From NCBI GenBank assembly GCA_030867875.1, contig JAOWCC010000091.1, positions 558,001 through 622,000 on the forward strand: a stretch of 64,000 nucleotides of DNA, given 5' to 3'. This stretch comes from Actinernus sp. WN-2022. Its lineage: Eukaryota; Cnidaria; Anthozoa; Actiniaria; Actinernidae. Positions 36,079-43,825 of the stretch are shown here, piece after piece (position 1 is the stretch's first letter; each line of letters opens with the position of its first letter). The position numbers were made by a program, and so were the translations under genes. The notes beneath the pieces were generated by a model. That model was not told the DNA's origin, ran no database searches, and was given only the letters and a program-made list of their open reading frames with translations.

Positions 36079-36613
36079 CTAGGGTTTGAACCCACAACCT
36101 CCCGCTCGACAGACCGGAGCTTAACCACTGAGCTAACTGGGAGGTGATTAATTAGCTCACAATTACGGTTGAATTAAAATTAGTGTACAACAGTTTCAAA
36201 AAGAAACTTGAGTAACAGTATTAGAAAGAAACCATTTAGTTCTTTTAATACTTTCTTTTTCTCTTTTATTTACGGTAACAAAATAACTAAAGGAAAAAAT
36301 GTAATTTGTTTTGTTTTGGTCCTTTAAAATTAATTCAGCTCACCTGAGAAGGATGCAACTTGTATATTGCTCTTGGTGATGGCAGTCTGCTGTTCTTGAT
36401 GTGGCTTTACTGTAATTCTGTTGAATCCTCTAGAATTTTCAGGGCCATAGTTAGCAATGGCTTGATTGCATTCATCGAGGCAGTCACATCTGTATGCAAA
36501 TAAGCCAAGAGATCCAAGCAACTGCTCTGTGTTGCGCATCTCACAATGCAATGAACACAAATCAATGTTGCCTAACTCTTCTTCAAATAGGAACATCAGG
36601 TCATCCCAAATCC
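33747..36613 (-). CDS. 3' exons of an unidentified host gene
   Basis: Three minus-strand exons with canonical borders and matching phases: 36613-36344 (ends in phase 1), 34827-34676 (starts with the two complementary bases, ends in phase 0) and 33839-33747 (starts in phase 0, ends at TGA). Exon 1 has LCSLHCEMRNTEQLLGSLGL and a DCLDECNQAIANYGPEN segment. Exon 2 has QVNGAAKDVVLIYVSFTNAW. Exon 3 is a charged coiled-coil-like tail (LRDYGKRQEEIVLMENKG). Upstream exons are not visible in the 0.9 kb before the provirus. I do not recognise the family; it has the style of repeated cnidarian genes. A SINE, two MITEs and short tandem duplications lie in the introns. Confidence 0.5.
34268..34336 (-). repeat. 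Degraded tRNA-derived SINE head
   Basis: On the minus strand, CTCAGTGGCACAGTGGTTAA resembles box A and AGTTCAATTATC a decayed box B. No clear tail is seen. Confidence 0.45.
34799..35730. repeat. Three ~60-bp direct repeats around a MITE
   Basis: TTTCGTAGAATGCTCC followed by CTGTATTT, AGTTTGTAATAAAAA and AGTAACTTAA occurs at 34799-34860, 35600-35662 and 35668-35730. The first copy contains the acceptor and first bases of the middle host exon, so the 5' edge of that exon has been copied twice more. Confidence 0.7.
34861..35588. mobile_element. Nonautonomous TTAA (piggyBac-type) foldback element
   Basis: Long TIRs of about 194 bp (34861-35054 and 35395-35588) starting AGGGATACCCGAGTGAAAAA, flanked on both sides by TTAA (34857-34860 and 35589-35592). 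TTAA duplication is diagnostic of piggyBac-type transposition. The arms carry near-identical frames (LRCSFLILKTFDQILIHFLN) on opposite strands; these are by-products of the inverted repeat. The 340-bp core has no transposase. Confidence 0.85.
35743..35865. repeat. MITE with AGGCCCGGTTCAAACGTCGA ends
   Basis: Near-perfect inverted arms of ~40 bp beginning AGGCCCGGTTCAAACGTCGA and continuing ACTTTTCATGCGCCGAA, with a 40-bp core. GGGCCTAAAGCAACT is repeated just outside the right end. Confidence 0.8.
36064..36142 (-). repeat. tRNA-derived SINE head, minus strand
   Basis: Minus-strand CCTCCCAGTTAGCTCAGTGG contains a good box A, and GTGGGTTCAAACCC a good box B. Spacing is tRNA-like, but arm pairing at the ends is imperfect, so I call a SINE head rather than a tRNA gene. 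Confidence 0.6.
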
Positions 36614-36929
36614 CTGTCCAGTTACAATTCAAATATATGAATAAATTAATTTAATAAAATAGTAAACAACAATGATCCTCATCAATATGTAGTATATAAT
36701 AATAAATACCGTGGATGACTGTAAAAACTACATGTAAAGTACAAATATTTAGGTCTGCATCAACAGGGAAGTTAAACACTGGTATAATCAACTAAAAGTT
36801 ATCAGATTAAGATATGCTGGTACATGTGTCTTGTGTTAAACATTGTTAGCTGTATTTTTTTCCACTTGCTGTCCTGATTAGAAAGGATATATCAAAAGAT
36901 TTACCTTGGTATACATGTTGTAAGACTCC

Positions 36930-37140
36930 AACCTAGGTTAATTGGACTCAACCGAAATCAACCTAGCTCAATTTAACCCATACTACATTAGGACAAACTA
37001 TTAAACCTACTGTACATGTACAACGTATGTCAAAATGACTATTTCAAATTGACCTAGGTCAAATTTTAATCAAACTAGGTTAATCAAAGTAGGTTAACTT
37101 GACCCAACCCAAATCAAACTAGGCCAATTTCACCCAACAC
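36930..37140. repeat. Degenerate AACCTAGGTT-type short repeats
   Basis: Variants of CAACCTAGGTTAA and CAAACTAGGTTAA recur in both orientations about eight times across 210 bp. Possibly a decayed MITE or simple expansion. Confidence 0.5.
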
Positions 37141-37320
37141 AACTACATAAGTAAAGTTTTTTCAACTACAGGTAAAACATTTTCAACTACTAAGGTAAAC
37201 ATTGAAGAAGGATTACAATCTGTATTATTTAGTGACTATAGCTCTATAAATACCCTGAATTAGTGAACATCCATAATCAGAACATCCATAATCAGAACGC
37301 GCATACTATCAAAATTACTT

Positions 37321-37476
37321 TATAACAATGGAAGGTCTGTGTGCAAAAAGGGCGTAAGTGATTCTTGATCACGTTCTAAATTCTCCCTTAGTAAACACAG
37401 AAATTGAAGGAGAATTTAGAATGTGATCAAGAGTCACTTACGCCCTTTTTGCACACAGCCCTTCCATTGTTATAAA
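37321..37476. repeat. Palindromic MITE, copy 2
   Basis: Second copy of the element at 4831-4976. Arms TTATAACAATGGAAGG and GTGTGCAAAAAGGGCGTAAG are mirrored at the right side. It ends 61 bp before the left palindrome of the provirus. Confidence 0.8.
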
Positions 37477-37537
37477 CTAATTTAGATAGTATGGGAGTTC
37501 TGATTGGCTGATAGCCATGTATTCATTAGACTGTGCA

Positions 37538-37670
37538 AGTAGTATAAGCGGGATTAAAATGATACCACTTTTTCTTGCACAACAAAACTCAAAAAGTGAA
37601 TTCAGAAATTCATTTTTGAGTTTTCTTGTGCAACAAAAAGTTGTATCATTTTAATCCCGCTTATACTACT
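37538..37670. repeat. Terminal palindrome, left end
   Basis: A 133-bp imperfect palindrome: AGTAGTATAAGCGGGATTAA at the outer side is mirrored by TTAATCCCGCTTATACTACT at the inner side, with complementary inner arms CTTGCACAACAAAACTC and GAGTTTTCTTGTGCAAC. It could fold into a long hairpin at the end of the viral DNA. Confidence 0.9.
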
Positions 37671-37850
37671 AGGGGTAACTAAGGGTCATTCAAAGTGTCA
37701 CTAGACATTCTTGTACATAAAATCCAACTTGATAATCCTATTAGAGATATGATTACATATAGTTATATCGCTGCAACATCCTTACACATAAAATCTGAAT
37801 TTGGAGTGTCTGTTAAAGCTATCCTAACGTATAGTTATATCGAAGGGAGA
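37549..37850 (+). repeat. Left TIR of the provirus
   Basis: About 302 bp, nearly identical to the reverse complement of 53046-53346. It contains the terminal palindrome, then two ~57-bp direct subrepeats, each running from an ACATAAAATC block to TATAGTTATATCG. The match stops within a few bases of the PolB start codon. The main differences lie in a ~16-bp patch near 37797-37813. Confidence 0.95.
37825..37850 (+). promoter_or_regulatory. TIR promoter for PolB
   Basis: AACGTATAGTTATATCGAAG immediately precedes ATG 37851. The same sequence precedes the gene starting at 53045 on the other strand. Related TATAGTTATA strings lie in front of several other genes of the element. I infer the core promoter. 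Confidence 0.65.
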
Positions 37851-40800
37851 ATGGTGAGACCACGTAGTGAACCACTTCCACGGAGTCTAGCTCGAGAGGC
37901 AGGTGCCATTCTAGAGGAGAGAGATGGAATGCTCGAGGGAGTGGAGATAGGTCGCCGTACTATTCGATGGCGCTTCTTCCAAGGTGTGGCAGGAGACTTG
38001 ACTCCTAGGATCATGGAAAAGTTAGTTGCAAAGGTAACCACCAGCTTTTACCTGCGATACAGCTACACCTATCGCATTCGAAATGTCAATGACGGACGCG
38101 TGATTCTATTCTCCAAGACTGTCCCAGGCTCTCCATGGGTGAACATCCTAGGAGACGCAGAAGAGTGGATCGATAGCAAGGAGACAGCTCGTTTGAATCC
38201 CGACAACATCAATCGACCAAATACCCAATGGGCCTTCATTCGTTGGATCTACGTAGATGTAAAAGTTGTGATCGATCGTCAGCTTCTGTTGGGAACAGGT
38301 CCACTGCCCCAATGGCTTCGCCAGAAAAAAGGAATGATTGCCCTTGATCGATATGGTGACAATCTATGTCTTTGGCGCTGCCTTGCCATGCATGAAGGAG
38401 CACGAATAGATAGGTGTTGCGTCAAAGCTCGAAAACTTGCCCAGGCCTTCTATCGTCTGACAGCACCCACACAAGACGTTCCCAGAACTTCCTTAGACCA
38501 GCTGGAGGAAGTCGAGTTGCACTTTAGAATCGGTATTCGGGTGTACGAACCTACGGAGGATGGCGCTTGGCATCTGATGCGACATGCAGCTCACTACAAG
38601 CATACGATGACGATTGGGATATACGACGGACATGCCTTCTACATCAAGAACATCAACAAGCTAGGGCACATCTACGTATGTAACGATTGTAAGCAACGGT
38701 TCACACAGGCTTGCCACCTTCAACGCCATGCAGATCGTTGCAGGCGTGGCGAAACGAAGATTGTTTGCCCCGGAAAAGTAATCACAGTACCCCAGTCGGC
38801 ATACGAAAAAGCCTTCTGGCCAGAGAGCACAGCCAGCAAAGTCGCTTTATGCTGGTTGGAACGCGAAACCAAAAGGATTGGACAACACATTCATCATGCA
38901 GCTTGTGGGCATGGTGGAGAGCATTGGATAGAAGGAGCGCCGGTCGACGGCTACGAACCTTTTTCGAAAACCATCTTCCAATTTCATGGATGCTATTTCC
39001 ATGGCTGCCCGAAATGCTTCCCTAGGGAAAGGAGGCTCTATCTCAAGACCTGTGAAAGAACGGCAAAGCTACAAGGAGCTGGTTATACAGTAGTGGAAGC
39101 TTGGGGCTGCTCCACAAAGAAGAAAAACAAACCGGTCCCCACACCAACACAAACTGTCTACCCACACTTCATAGTTTACGATTTCGAAGCCTATCTCGAT
39201 ACAACGAAAGGAAGACAACCAACAGAACACTTGACCATCGAAAACGTCCATGTCCCAATATCAGTATCAATTGCCGACACGTACGATCGAAAGCCAACCC
39301 ACATCTGTCGACGCAATCCAAAAGAACTCATCAAAGCCTTTGTCAAAGAACTCCAGCAAAGAGCAGAGACAATCCAAGGAGCTATGGAAAGATGGTTTTG
39401 GCTTGATTCACCCAAATTCTCCTTTTACACCCTACCAAAGAGTCAACAAGCGAAGATCAACGAATGGATCTATCAAGTTCCAGTGTTGGGATTCAACTCT
39501 GGCAGGTATGATCTCAACCTGATCAGGGAGCACTTTGTAGGAACCGTTGCCGACACATGCAAGAAAGTCAGAGTAGCAAAGAAAGCCAACACCACTATGT
39601 TTCTATTGACTCCAGATTTCCGTTTCCTAGATGTGATTAACTACCTTGGACCTGGAACTTCCTACGAAAGGTGGGTCAAGGCATATGGATGTGAATCGCA
39701 AAAGAGTTTCTTCCCATATGAGTGGTTCGATTCTCCCAACAAGTTGGATCACATTGGATTACCAGACTATCCAGAGTGGGGTTCGAAGTTGAAAAGAGAA
39801 CACCTACTATCTAGGGAAGAGTTCGAAGACTGCAAGCGCACCTTTCTCGACAAGGGAATGGAGACCTTTGCAGACTGGCTACGATACTACAACAACCTAG
39901 ATGTAGTTCCATTCCTAGAGGCACTCGAAAAGATGCAAGATTTCTATCACGAGAAAGGAGTAGACATGCTGAAAGACGCAGTGTCCATTCCAGGAGTCTC
40001 ACTACAGTTCCTGCTTCGAGGTAGTGTAGAAAGGGGAGCTGAGATGTATGCTCCAAGTAAGGAAGCCTACCTCATGCTGAAAGACGCCGTCGTGGGAGGC
40101 CCAAGCATAGTGTTCACCAGACTCCACGAAGCGGGAAAAACTAAGATTCGTAGTCATCAGGGAGGAACTAAGATTTGTCGTAAGATTCTTGGATACGATG
40201 CTAACGCCCTATATCTTTCTACCATGGAGCTTGAAATGCCTTGTGGAAAAGAAGAGGTCATTCGCTACGATGAGCCAGGTCTAGAAGCCGAAGGATTTGT
40301 CGAATGTCTACAAAAGGGTTCGTGGTTTGGATATGCAGAAGTAGACATTGAGATACCAAAGAAATTGTGGAAGAAATTTGAGGAGATGCCACCCTTCTTC
40401 TACAACAAGAAAATCCCCAAGGAAGCAATTCCTCCACAAATGTTGGCCTACCTTGAGAAGACTGGTAGAAAGCTCAGCGAGGAAAAGAAGTTAGTTGGAA
40501 GTCTCTCTGGAAAGAAGTTGCTCCTCTATGAGCCTCTATTACGTTGGTATGTAGATCATGGCGCAGTGATCACTGCTGTCTACCGTACAATAGAATACGA
40601 ACCCAAAGAAATCTTCGGTTGGTTCGTAGACCAGGTCACCGAGGCACGTCGTATGGGAGATGAAGACAAAGGTGAGGCTTTGTTGGCAGATGTGTTCAAA
40701 CTACTGGGAAACAGCGCTTATGGAAAGTTGCTCGAAGACTTGGGACGCCAAACAAAGGTCACCTATACAAAAGATGAGAAGGTTGTGGACAAGGCATTGC

Positions 40801-41441
40801 GAAGTGTTTGGTTCGAAGACCTGGAAGAGATTGGCGAGGCATACGAACTCGAGAGTAGGAAGGACCAGATCCGAATCAAACGCCCTTTCCAAGTAGGTAT
40901 CGCTGTTTACCAGCTCGCAAAGCTGCGTATGCTTGAGTTCTACTACGACTTCATCGACAAGTACATCGATCGCAATGATTTCGAATATATACAGATGGAC
41001 ACAGACAGTGCCTACATTGCCATCTCTGGAAATAGTCTCGATGAAGTTGTACGACTGGAACTACGAGAGGATTTCGAAGCCGAAAGGAAGGAATGGCTAG
41101 CTTGGGACGAACGGAGCAGTCGTACGCCAGGACTCTTCAAACTCGAATTCGAAGGACAGCGCGCCATTGCCCTATGCTCGAAAGCCTACTACGTCGATAC
41201 GGGTGGCAGCAAGAAGTATTCCGCTAAAGGTATGTCTAGGCGTCACAACGATATTACGTGGGATCGATTCAAAGCAGCCCTCCAGGGTGATATCGACATG
41301 GCGGAAAACCGAGGCTTCCGACTATCGCCAGAAGGCATAGCAACCTACAAACAACGGAAGCTTGGGCTATCGGCTTACTACGACAAAAGACGCGTTCTTC
41401 CCGATGGAATCCACACCGAGCCAATAGAGTACGCTGTTTAG
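37851..41441 (+). CDS. polB: Protein-primed-type family-B DNA polymerase
   Basis: 1,196 residues from ATG 37851. An in-frame ATG at 37695 lies inside the TIR upstream of the shared promoter and is unlikely to be used. Order of motifs: GDNLCLWRCLAMHEG (~167-181), a Polinton-type N-terminal block that recalls OTU-like sequences; C2H2 finger YVCNDCKQRF to HADRC (~275-297); FHGCYFHGCPKCF (~380); exonuclease motifs VYDFEAYLD (~441), GFNSGRYDLNLI (~547) and YYNNLDVV (~680). Polymerase motif A is YDANALYLS (~780), motif B KLLGNSAYGKLL (~950), motif C MDTDSAYIA (~1047). All catalytic acids are present. It should replicate the linear element, probably by protein priming. Its stop overlaps the opposing integrase stop by four bases. 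Confidence 0.95.
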   Translation: MVRPRSEPLPRSLAREAGAILEERDGMLEGVEIGRRTIRWRFFQGVAGDLTPRIMEKLVAKVTTSFYLRYSYTYRIRNVNDGRVILFSKTVPGSPWVNILGDAEEWIDSKETARLNPDNINRPNTQWAFIRWIYVDVKVVIDRQLLLGTGPLPQWLRQKKGMIALDRYGDNLCLWRCLAMHEGARIDRCCVKARKLAQAFYRLTAPTQDVPRTSLDQLEEVELHFRIGIRVYEPTEDGAWHLMRHAAHYKHTMTIGIYDGHAFYIKNINKLGHIYVCNDCKQRFTQACHLQRHADRCRRGETKIVCPGKVITVPQSAYEKAFWPESTASKVALCWLERETKRIGQHIHHAACGHGGEHWIEGAPVDGYEPFSKTIFQFHGCYFHGCPKCFPRERRLYLKTCERTAKLQGAGYTVVEAWGCSTKKKNKPVPTPTQTVYPHFIVYDFEAYLDTTKGRQPTEHLTIENVHVPISVSIADTYDRKPTHICRRNPKELIKAFVKELQQRAETIQGAMERWFWLDSPKFSFYTLPKSQQAKINEWIYQVPVLGFNSGRYDLNLIREHFVGTVADTCKKVRVAKKANTTMFLLTPDFRFLDVINYLGPGTSYERWVKAYGCESQKSFFPYEWFDSPNKLDHIGLPDYPEWGSKLKREHLLSREEFEDCKRTFLDKGMETFADWLRYYNNLDVVPFLEALEKMQDFYHEKGVDMLKDAVSIPGVSLQFLLRGSVERGAEMYAPSKEAYLMLKDAVVGGPSIVFTRLHEAGKTKIRSHQGGTKICRKILGYDANALYLSTMELEMPCGKEEVIRYDEPGLEAEGFVECLQKGSWFGYAEVDIEIPKKLWKKFEEMPPFFYNKKIPKEAIPPQMLAYLEKTGRKLSEEKKLVGSLSGKKLLLYEPLLRWYVDHGAVITAVYRTIEYEPKEIFGWFVDQVTEARRMGDEDKGEALLADVFKLLGNSAYGKLLEDLGRQTKVTYTKDEKVVDKALRSVWFEDLEEIGEAYELESRKDQIRIKRPFQVGIAVYQLAKLRMLEFYYDFIDKYIDRNDFEYIQMDTDSAYIAISGNSLDEVVRLELREDFEAERKEWLAWDERSSRTPGLFKLEFEGQRAIALCSKAYYVDTGGSKKYSAKGMSRRHNDITWDRFKAALQGDIDMAENRGFRLSPEGIATYKQRKLGLSAYYDKRRVLPDGIHTEPIEYAV

Positions 41442-42481
41442 CGTCTAGGTACAAACAGAATTCCTTTTGGTGGTAGTTCTGTATCCCTAGGAACGACTTG
41501 TAGCTCTTCACGAACGAATCCACGTTTGGGTGCGTCCTTCTCCTTCGCAAGGTAGTAAAGCACAGGCTGGCCCGAAGATACTACACTTCGCGAAATGGTG
41601 CATATCTGCAAACTCCACACAGGATCAGTAGCTCTACGTTTTTCACCTCCTTCCAATTCTCCTGGTGCATAAAGATATCGAACTAGAACGTCGAATGGTA
41701 GACGCTCTTCTCTCAATCCAACGGTGCGCGAATACGTAGGAGTCTTCAGATCTACTTGTTGCGTCACTACAGAATTCGAAGGCTCTTTACCAGTCAAACG
41801 AGTCGCCTCACTGTTCATGGCTTTGATAACCATTGGTAAACGAACTACCCATTCTCTACTACGTTCATCTGATCCTTCCGAAGTAAGTACCATCTCTTGT
41901 GCATACTGATACCCAAACAATCTCTCGGCTAGAGTTCTATTTGCTCTTTCAACAAAACTTTGCGCTCTATGATTACCAGCCTCACCTCGTTGAACTTTCG
42001 TACCATGTAGTTCTAGCGTTTCAGACATACGTCCCATGAATTCTCTACCAGGATCTACTTGCAAAGTCTTTGGCCATTCTAGTGGACTACGTTTATAGAT
42101 TCGTTCGAATGCCGCAGAAACTTCACCACTATCTTTAGATGCCAAAGGTTCGGCTTCTTTGTATCGAGAAGCTACATCGATTACCACTAATGCATACTTA
42201 TATAGTTTCCTTCCACGTCCAGGCCGATCGTGTGGTAGAAATATCAAATCAGCTTGGTGGACTTCATTTGGTTTCGATACAGTCCAATGTGGTCGTGGAA
42301 TGTGTTTTGGTGGTGGTAGATATATTTGCCACATAGATTGCTTTTCCAACCAACTCCTAGCCACGTCTTCTGATGCTTTCGCTGCTACCGATAGCTTGCC
42401 AATTGCAGAGTGACCTTTCCAATAGCCCATAGGACCATAGAAGATATTCGCAAGTTTAGAATCCATCATACATCTATACAT
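41438..42481 (-). CDS. int: Retroviral-type integrase (DD34E)
   Basis: 347 residues from the first ATG downstream of the hairpin; the longer frame from 42550 would translate the hairpin itself and is rejected. Catalytic triad: D78 in VHQADLIFLP, D143 in LQVDPGREFMG, E178 in SFVERANRTLAERLFG, with 34 residues between D143 and E178. No N-terminal HHCC zinc site is seen; instead there is a helical AIGKLSVAAKASEDVARSWL segment. The C-terminal ~100 residues are a likely SH3-like or chromo-like DNA-binding domain (FDVLVRYLYAPGELEGGEKR, then DPVWSLQI). Expected role: joining the TIR ends to host DNA. The gene is convergent with PolB and overlaps its stop. Confidence 0.9.
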   Translation of the reverse strand: MYRCMMDSKLANIFYGPMGYWKGHSAIGKLSVAAKASEDVARSWLEKQSMWQIYLPPPKHIPRPHWTVSKPNEVHQADLIFLPHDRPGRGRKLYKYALVVIDVASRYKEAEPLASKDSGEVSAAFERIYKRSPLEWPKTLQVDPGREFMGRMSETLELHGTKVQRGEAGNHRAQSFVERANRTLAERLFGYQYAQEMVLTSEGSDERSREWVVRLPMVIKAMNSEATRLTGKEPSNSVVTQQVDLKTPTYSRTVGLREERLPFDVLVRYLYAPGELEGGEKRRATDPVWSLQICTISRSVVSSGQPVLYYLAKEKDAPKRGFVREELQVVPRDTELPPKGILFVPRR

Positions 42482-42497
42482 TCTAACCTTCAACAGA

Positions 42498-42570
42498 TGA
42501 AAAAAAAAAAAAAGGAAGAATGAAGAAAGTCGTTGCGTGACCCTCTTCATTCTTCCTTTTTTCTTTTTTT
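42498..42570. terminator. Hairpin H1 between p143 and integrase
   Basis: Stem arms GGAAGAATGAAGA (42514-42526) and TCTTCATTCTTCC (42544-42556), loop with GTCGTTGCGTGAC, flanked by a poly-A run on one side and poly-T on the other. Near-identical structures lie at 51357 and 52035. It sits between the p143 gene and the integrase start. I infer a transcript 3'-end or boundary signal. Confidence 0.7.
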
Positions 42571-42572
42571 AG

Positions 42573-42775
42573 TAACTTACTAGTAGCTTAGGGTAACTTA
42601 CTAGTAGCTTAGGGTAACTTACTAGTAGCTTAGGGTAACTTACTAGTAGCTTAGGGTAACTTACTAGTAGCTTAGGGTAACTTACTAGTAGCTTAGGGTA
42701 ACTTACTAGTAGCTTAGGGCAACTTACTAGTAGCTTAGTAGTAGCTTAAGTAGCTTACTAGTAGCTTAGTAGTAG
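42573..42775. repeat. 21-bp tandem repeat
   Basis: Seven nearly perfect copies of TAACTTACTAGTAGCTTAGGG (42573-42719), then degenerate AGTAGCTTA copies to 42775. Each unit contains the small palindrome ACTAGT. It lies in one of the few noncoding gaps of the provirus, next to hairpin H1. The TIR contains a similar string (CTACTAGGGGTAACTAAGGG). Function unknown. Confidence 0.9.
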
Positions 42776-42778
42776 TAT

Positions 42779-43210
42779 CTATATCCATTTACTAATAGTG
42801 TATCCAACGCCTAGCATTCCACCACCAACGTAGAGCAACTCGCCAGTCTTCTGATTGTTTGAGGGTTTGTAGTAGTCAGATAAGCGGGGTTCTTTCATCT
42901 CTTTGAGACGTTTAAGCGCCTTACGTAACTTATCGGATCGCACTAAGGCTTCGTTGGTATCTCTTTGATCGTTGTGTGCTTTGCGTTCAAGACCTTCCTG
43001 CTCTTGTGCATAGTCATATAAGCTTTGACGTTTGATTCTATACGCTTTCATTTCACGTTCTAGTTTTTCGGTGGCCCTATCGTGTCTCTCTCGTTCCTTA
43101 TCTACAGCATCGTCCTTTCCAAACATTCTAGCTAGTATGCCACCACCAGTAAATGCCGTCGCATTCAAAACAGCGCCGAAGATCGACATACCAATTGCTG
43201 CTAGTGCCAT
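42779..43210 (-). CDS. Unassigned protein with coiled coil and two hydrophobic ends
   Basis: 143 residues. The N terminus (AAIGMSIFGAVLNATAFTGG) and the C terminus (LLYVGGGMLGVGYTISKW) are hydrophobic and glycine-rich. Between them is a charged helical region (DKERERHDRATEKLEREMKA and onward). The layout suggests a membrane-active or internal virion protein, but I recognise no family. Its ATG overlaps the stop of the upstream gene by one base (TAATG), so the two are probably expressed together. Confidence 0.7.
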   Translation of the reverse strand: MALAAIGMSIFGAVLNATAFTGGGILARMFGKDDAVDKERERHDRATEKLEREMKAYRIKRQSLYDYAQEQEGLERKAHNDQRDTNEALVRSDKLRKALKRLKEMKEPRLSDYYKPSNNQKTGELLYVGGGMLGVGYTISKWI

Positions 43211-43437
43211 TATTGTTTGGTCTTTTCTTTTCCTTTCTCAAGTTGTTTCTCAAGATATTCCTTTGCGTATAAGCTACCAACTATCACGGCAGTCCACTTT
43301 GCGTAATTCACTATGGAAGAAGAAGGATCGCTAAGCATAGATTCCTTGGTGGTCTTTTTTACGATCCACCCAATACCAGCAGCGAGTCCAACGATTTTGA
43401 CTGCATCGGTTGCCGTCTTCGTCAATTCCTTCTCCAT
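43210..43437 (-). CDS. Small protein with two hydrophobic helices
   Basis: 75 residues. Hydrophobic stretches at ~12-27 (AVKIVGLAAGIGWIVK) and ~45-58 (AKWTAVIVGSLYAK), ending in a lysine-rich tail (KQLEKGKEKTKQ). Upstream of the ATG is AGTATATATCTAG, a likely promoter. Function unknown; position in the capsid gene cluster suggests a virion or assembly protein. Confidence 0.65.
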   Translation of the reverse strand: MEKELTKTATDAVKIVGLAAGIGWIVKKTTKESMLSDPSSSIVNYAKWTAVIVGSLYAKEYLEKQLEKGKEKTKQ

Positions 43438-43474
43438 CTAGATATATACTACTATGGTCTCGAGTCTTTAAGTG

Positions 43475-43825
43475 TTACTCCATGTCTAGTGCCGTTGGCT
43501 TTGCCGGAGCTGCAGGTTGTGTCGTGCTAACGGCAGCAGCTCGCGTGTTGCCATCTACATACTTCTTGTACGCAAAGTACGTGCCAAACAATGTAGCGCC
43601 AGTACCGATGACTGCGAGAATAGTCAGGTTTTCGATCCGACCTTTCTCTACGTCGACTTCTTTGCATGATTCGCTTTCGCGCGTCAACTCTCTCTTCTGA
43701 GATTCTCTAGCGAGCTTGTTGCTTAATGCTAGTGCCTTTCCGGCTGCGACGCGCTTTGGGTTTTTTACCTTAGTTGGTACAGTCGTTGGAGGATTCGCAG
43801 TTATCTGATCCGTCTGTCCTTCCAT
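43475..43825 (-). CDS. Single-pass membrane protein, basic N-terminal half
   Basis: 116 residues from the ATG at 43825, chosen because CCCACTATATCGAATCAAG directly precedes it; an upstream ATG at 43861 is less likely. A basic segment KNPKRVAAGKALALSNKLAR (~19-38) is followed by one transmembrane helix (LTILAVIGTGATLFGTYFAY) near residue 70 and an Ala/Pro-rich tail. The KNPKRVAAGK motif recurs in uncharacterised proteins of cnidarian Polinton-like elements as I recall them. The first 56 bases overlap the end of the preceding gene. Role unknown. Confidence 0.7.
   Translation of the reverse strand: MEGQTDQITANPPTTVPTKVKNPKRVAAGKALALSNKLARESQKRELTRESESCKEVDVEKGRIENLTILAVIGTGATLFGTYFAYKKYVDGNTRAAAVSTTQPAAPAKPTALDME

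Noticed and set aside
36064..36142. Functional tRNA gene
   Set aside because: Boxes A and B are present, but acceptor-stem pairing is poor and the layout fits a SINE head.
37695..37850. N-terminal 52-residue extension of PolB starting inside the TIR
   Set aside because: It translates TIR subrepeats upstream of the shared promoter, and the same sequence at the other TIR precedes an unrelated gene. ATG 37851 follows the promoter directly.
42482..42550. N-terminal extension of the integrase
   Set aside because: It would translate hairpin H1 and its A-run into a phenylalanine stretch; the hairpin is a noncoding repeat.
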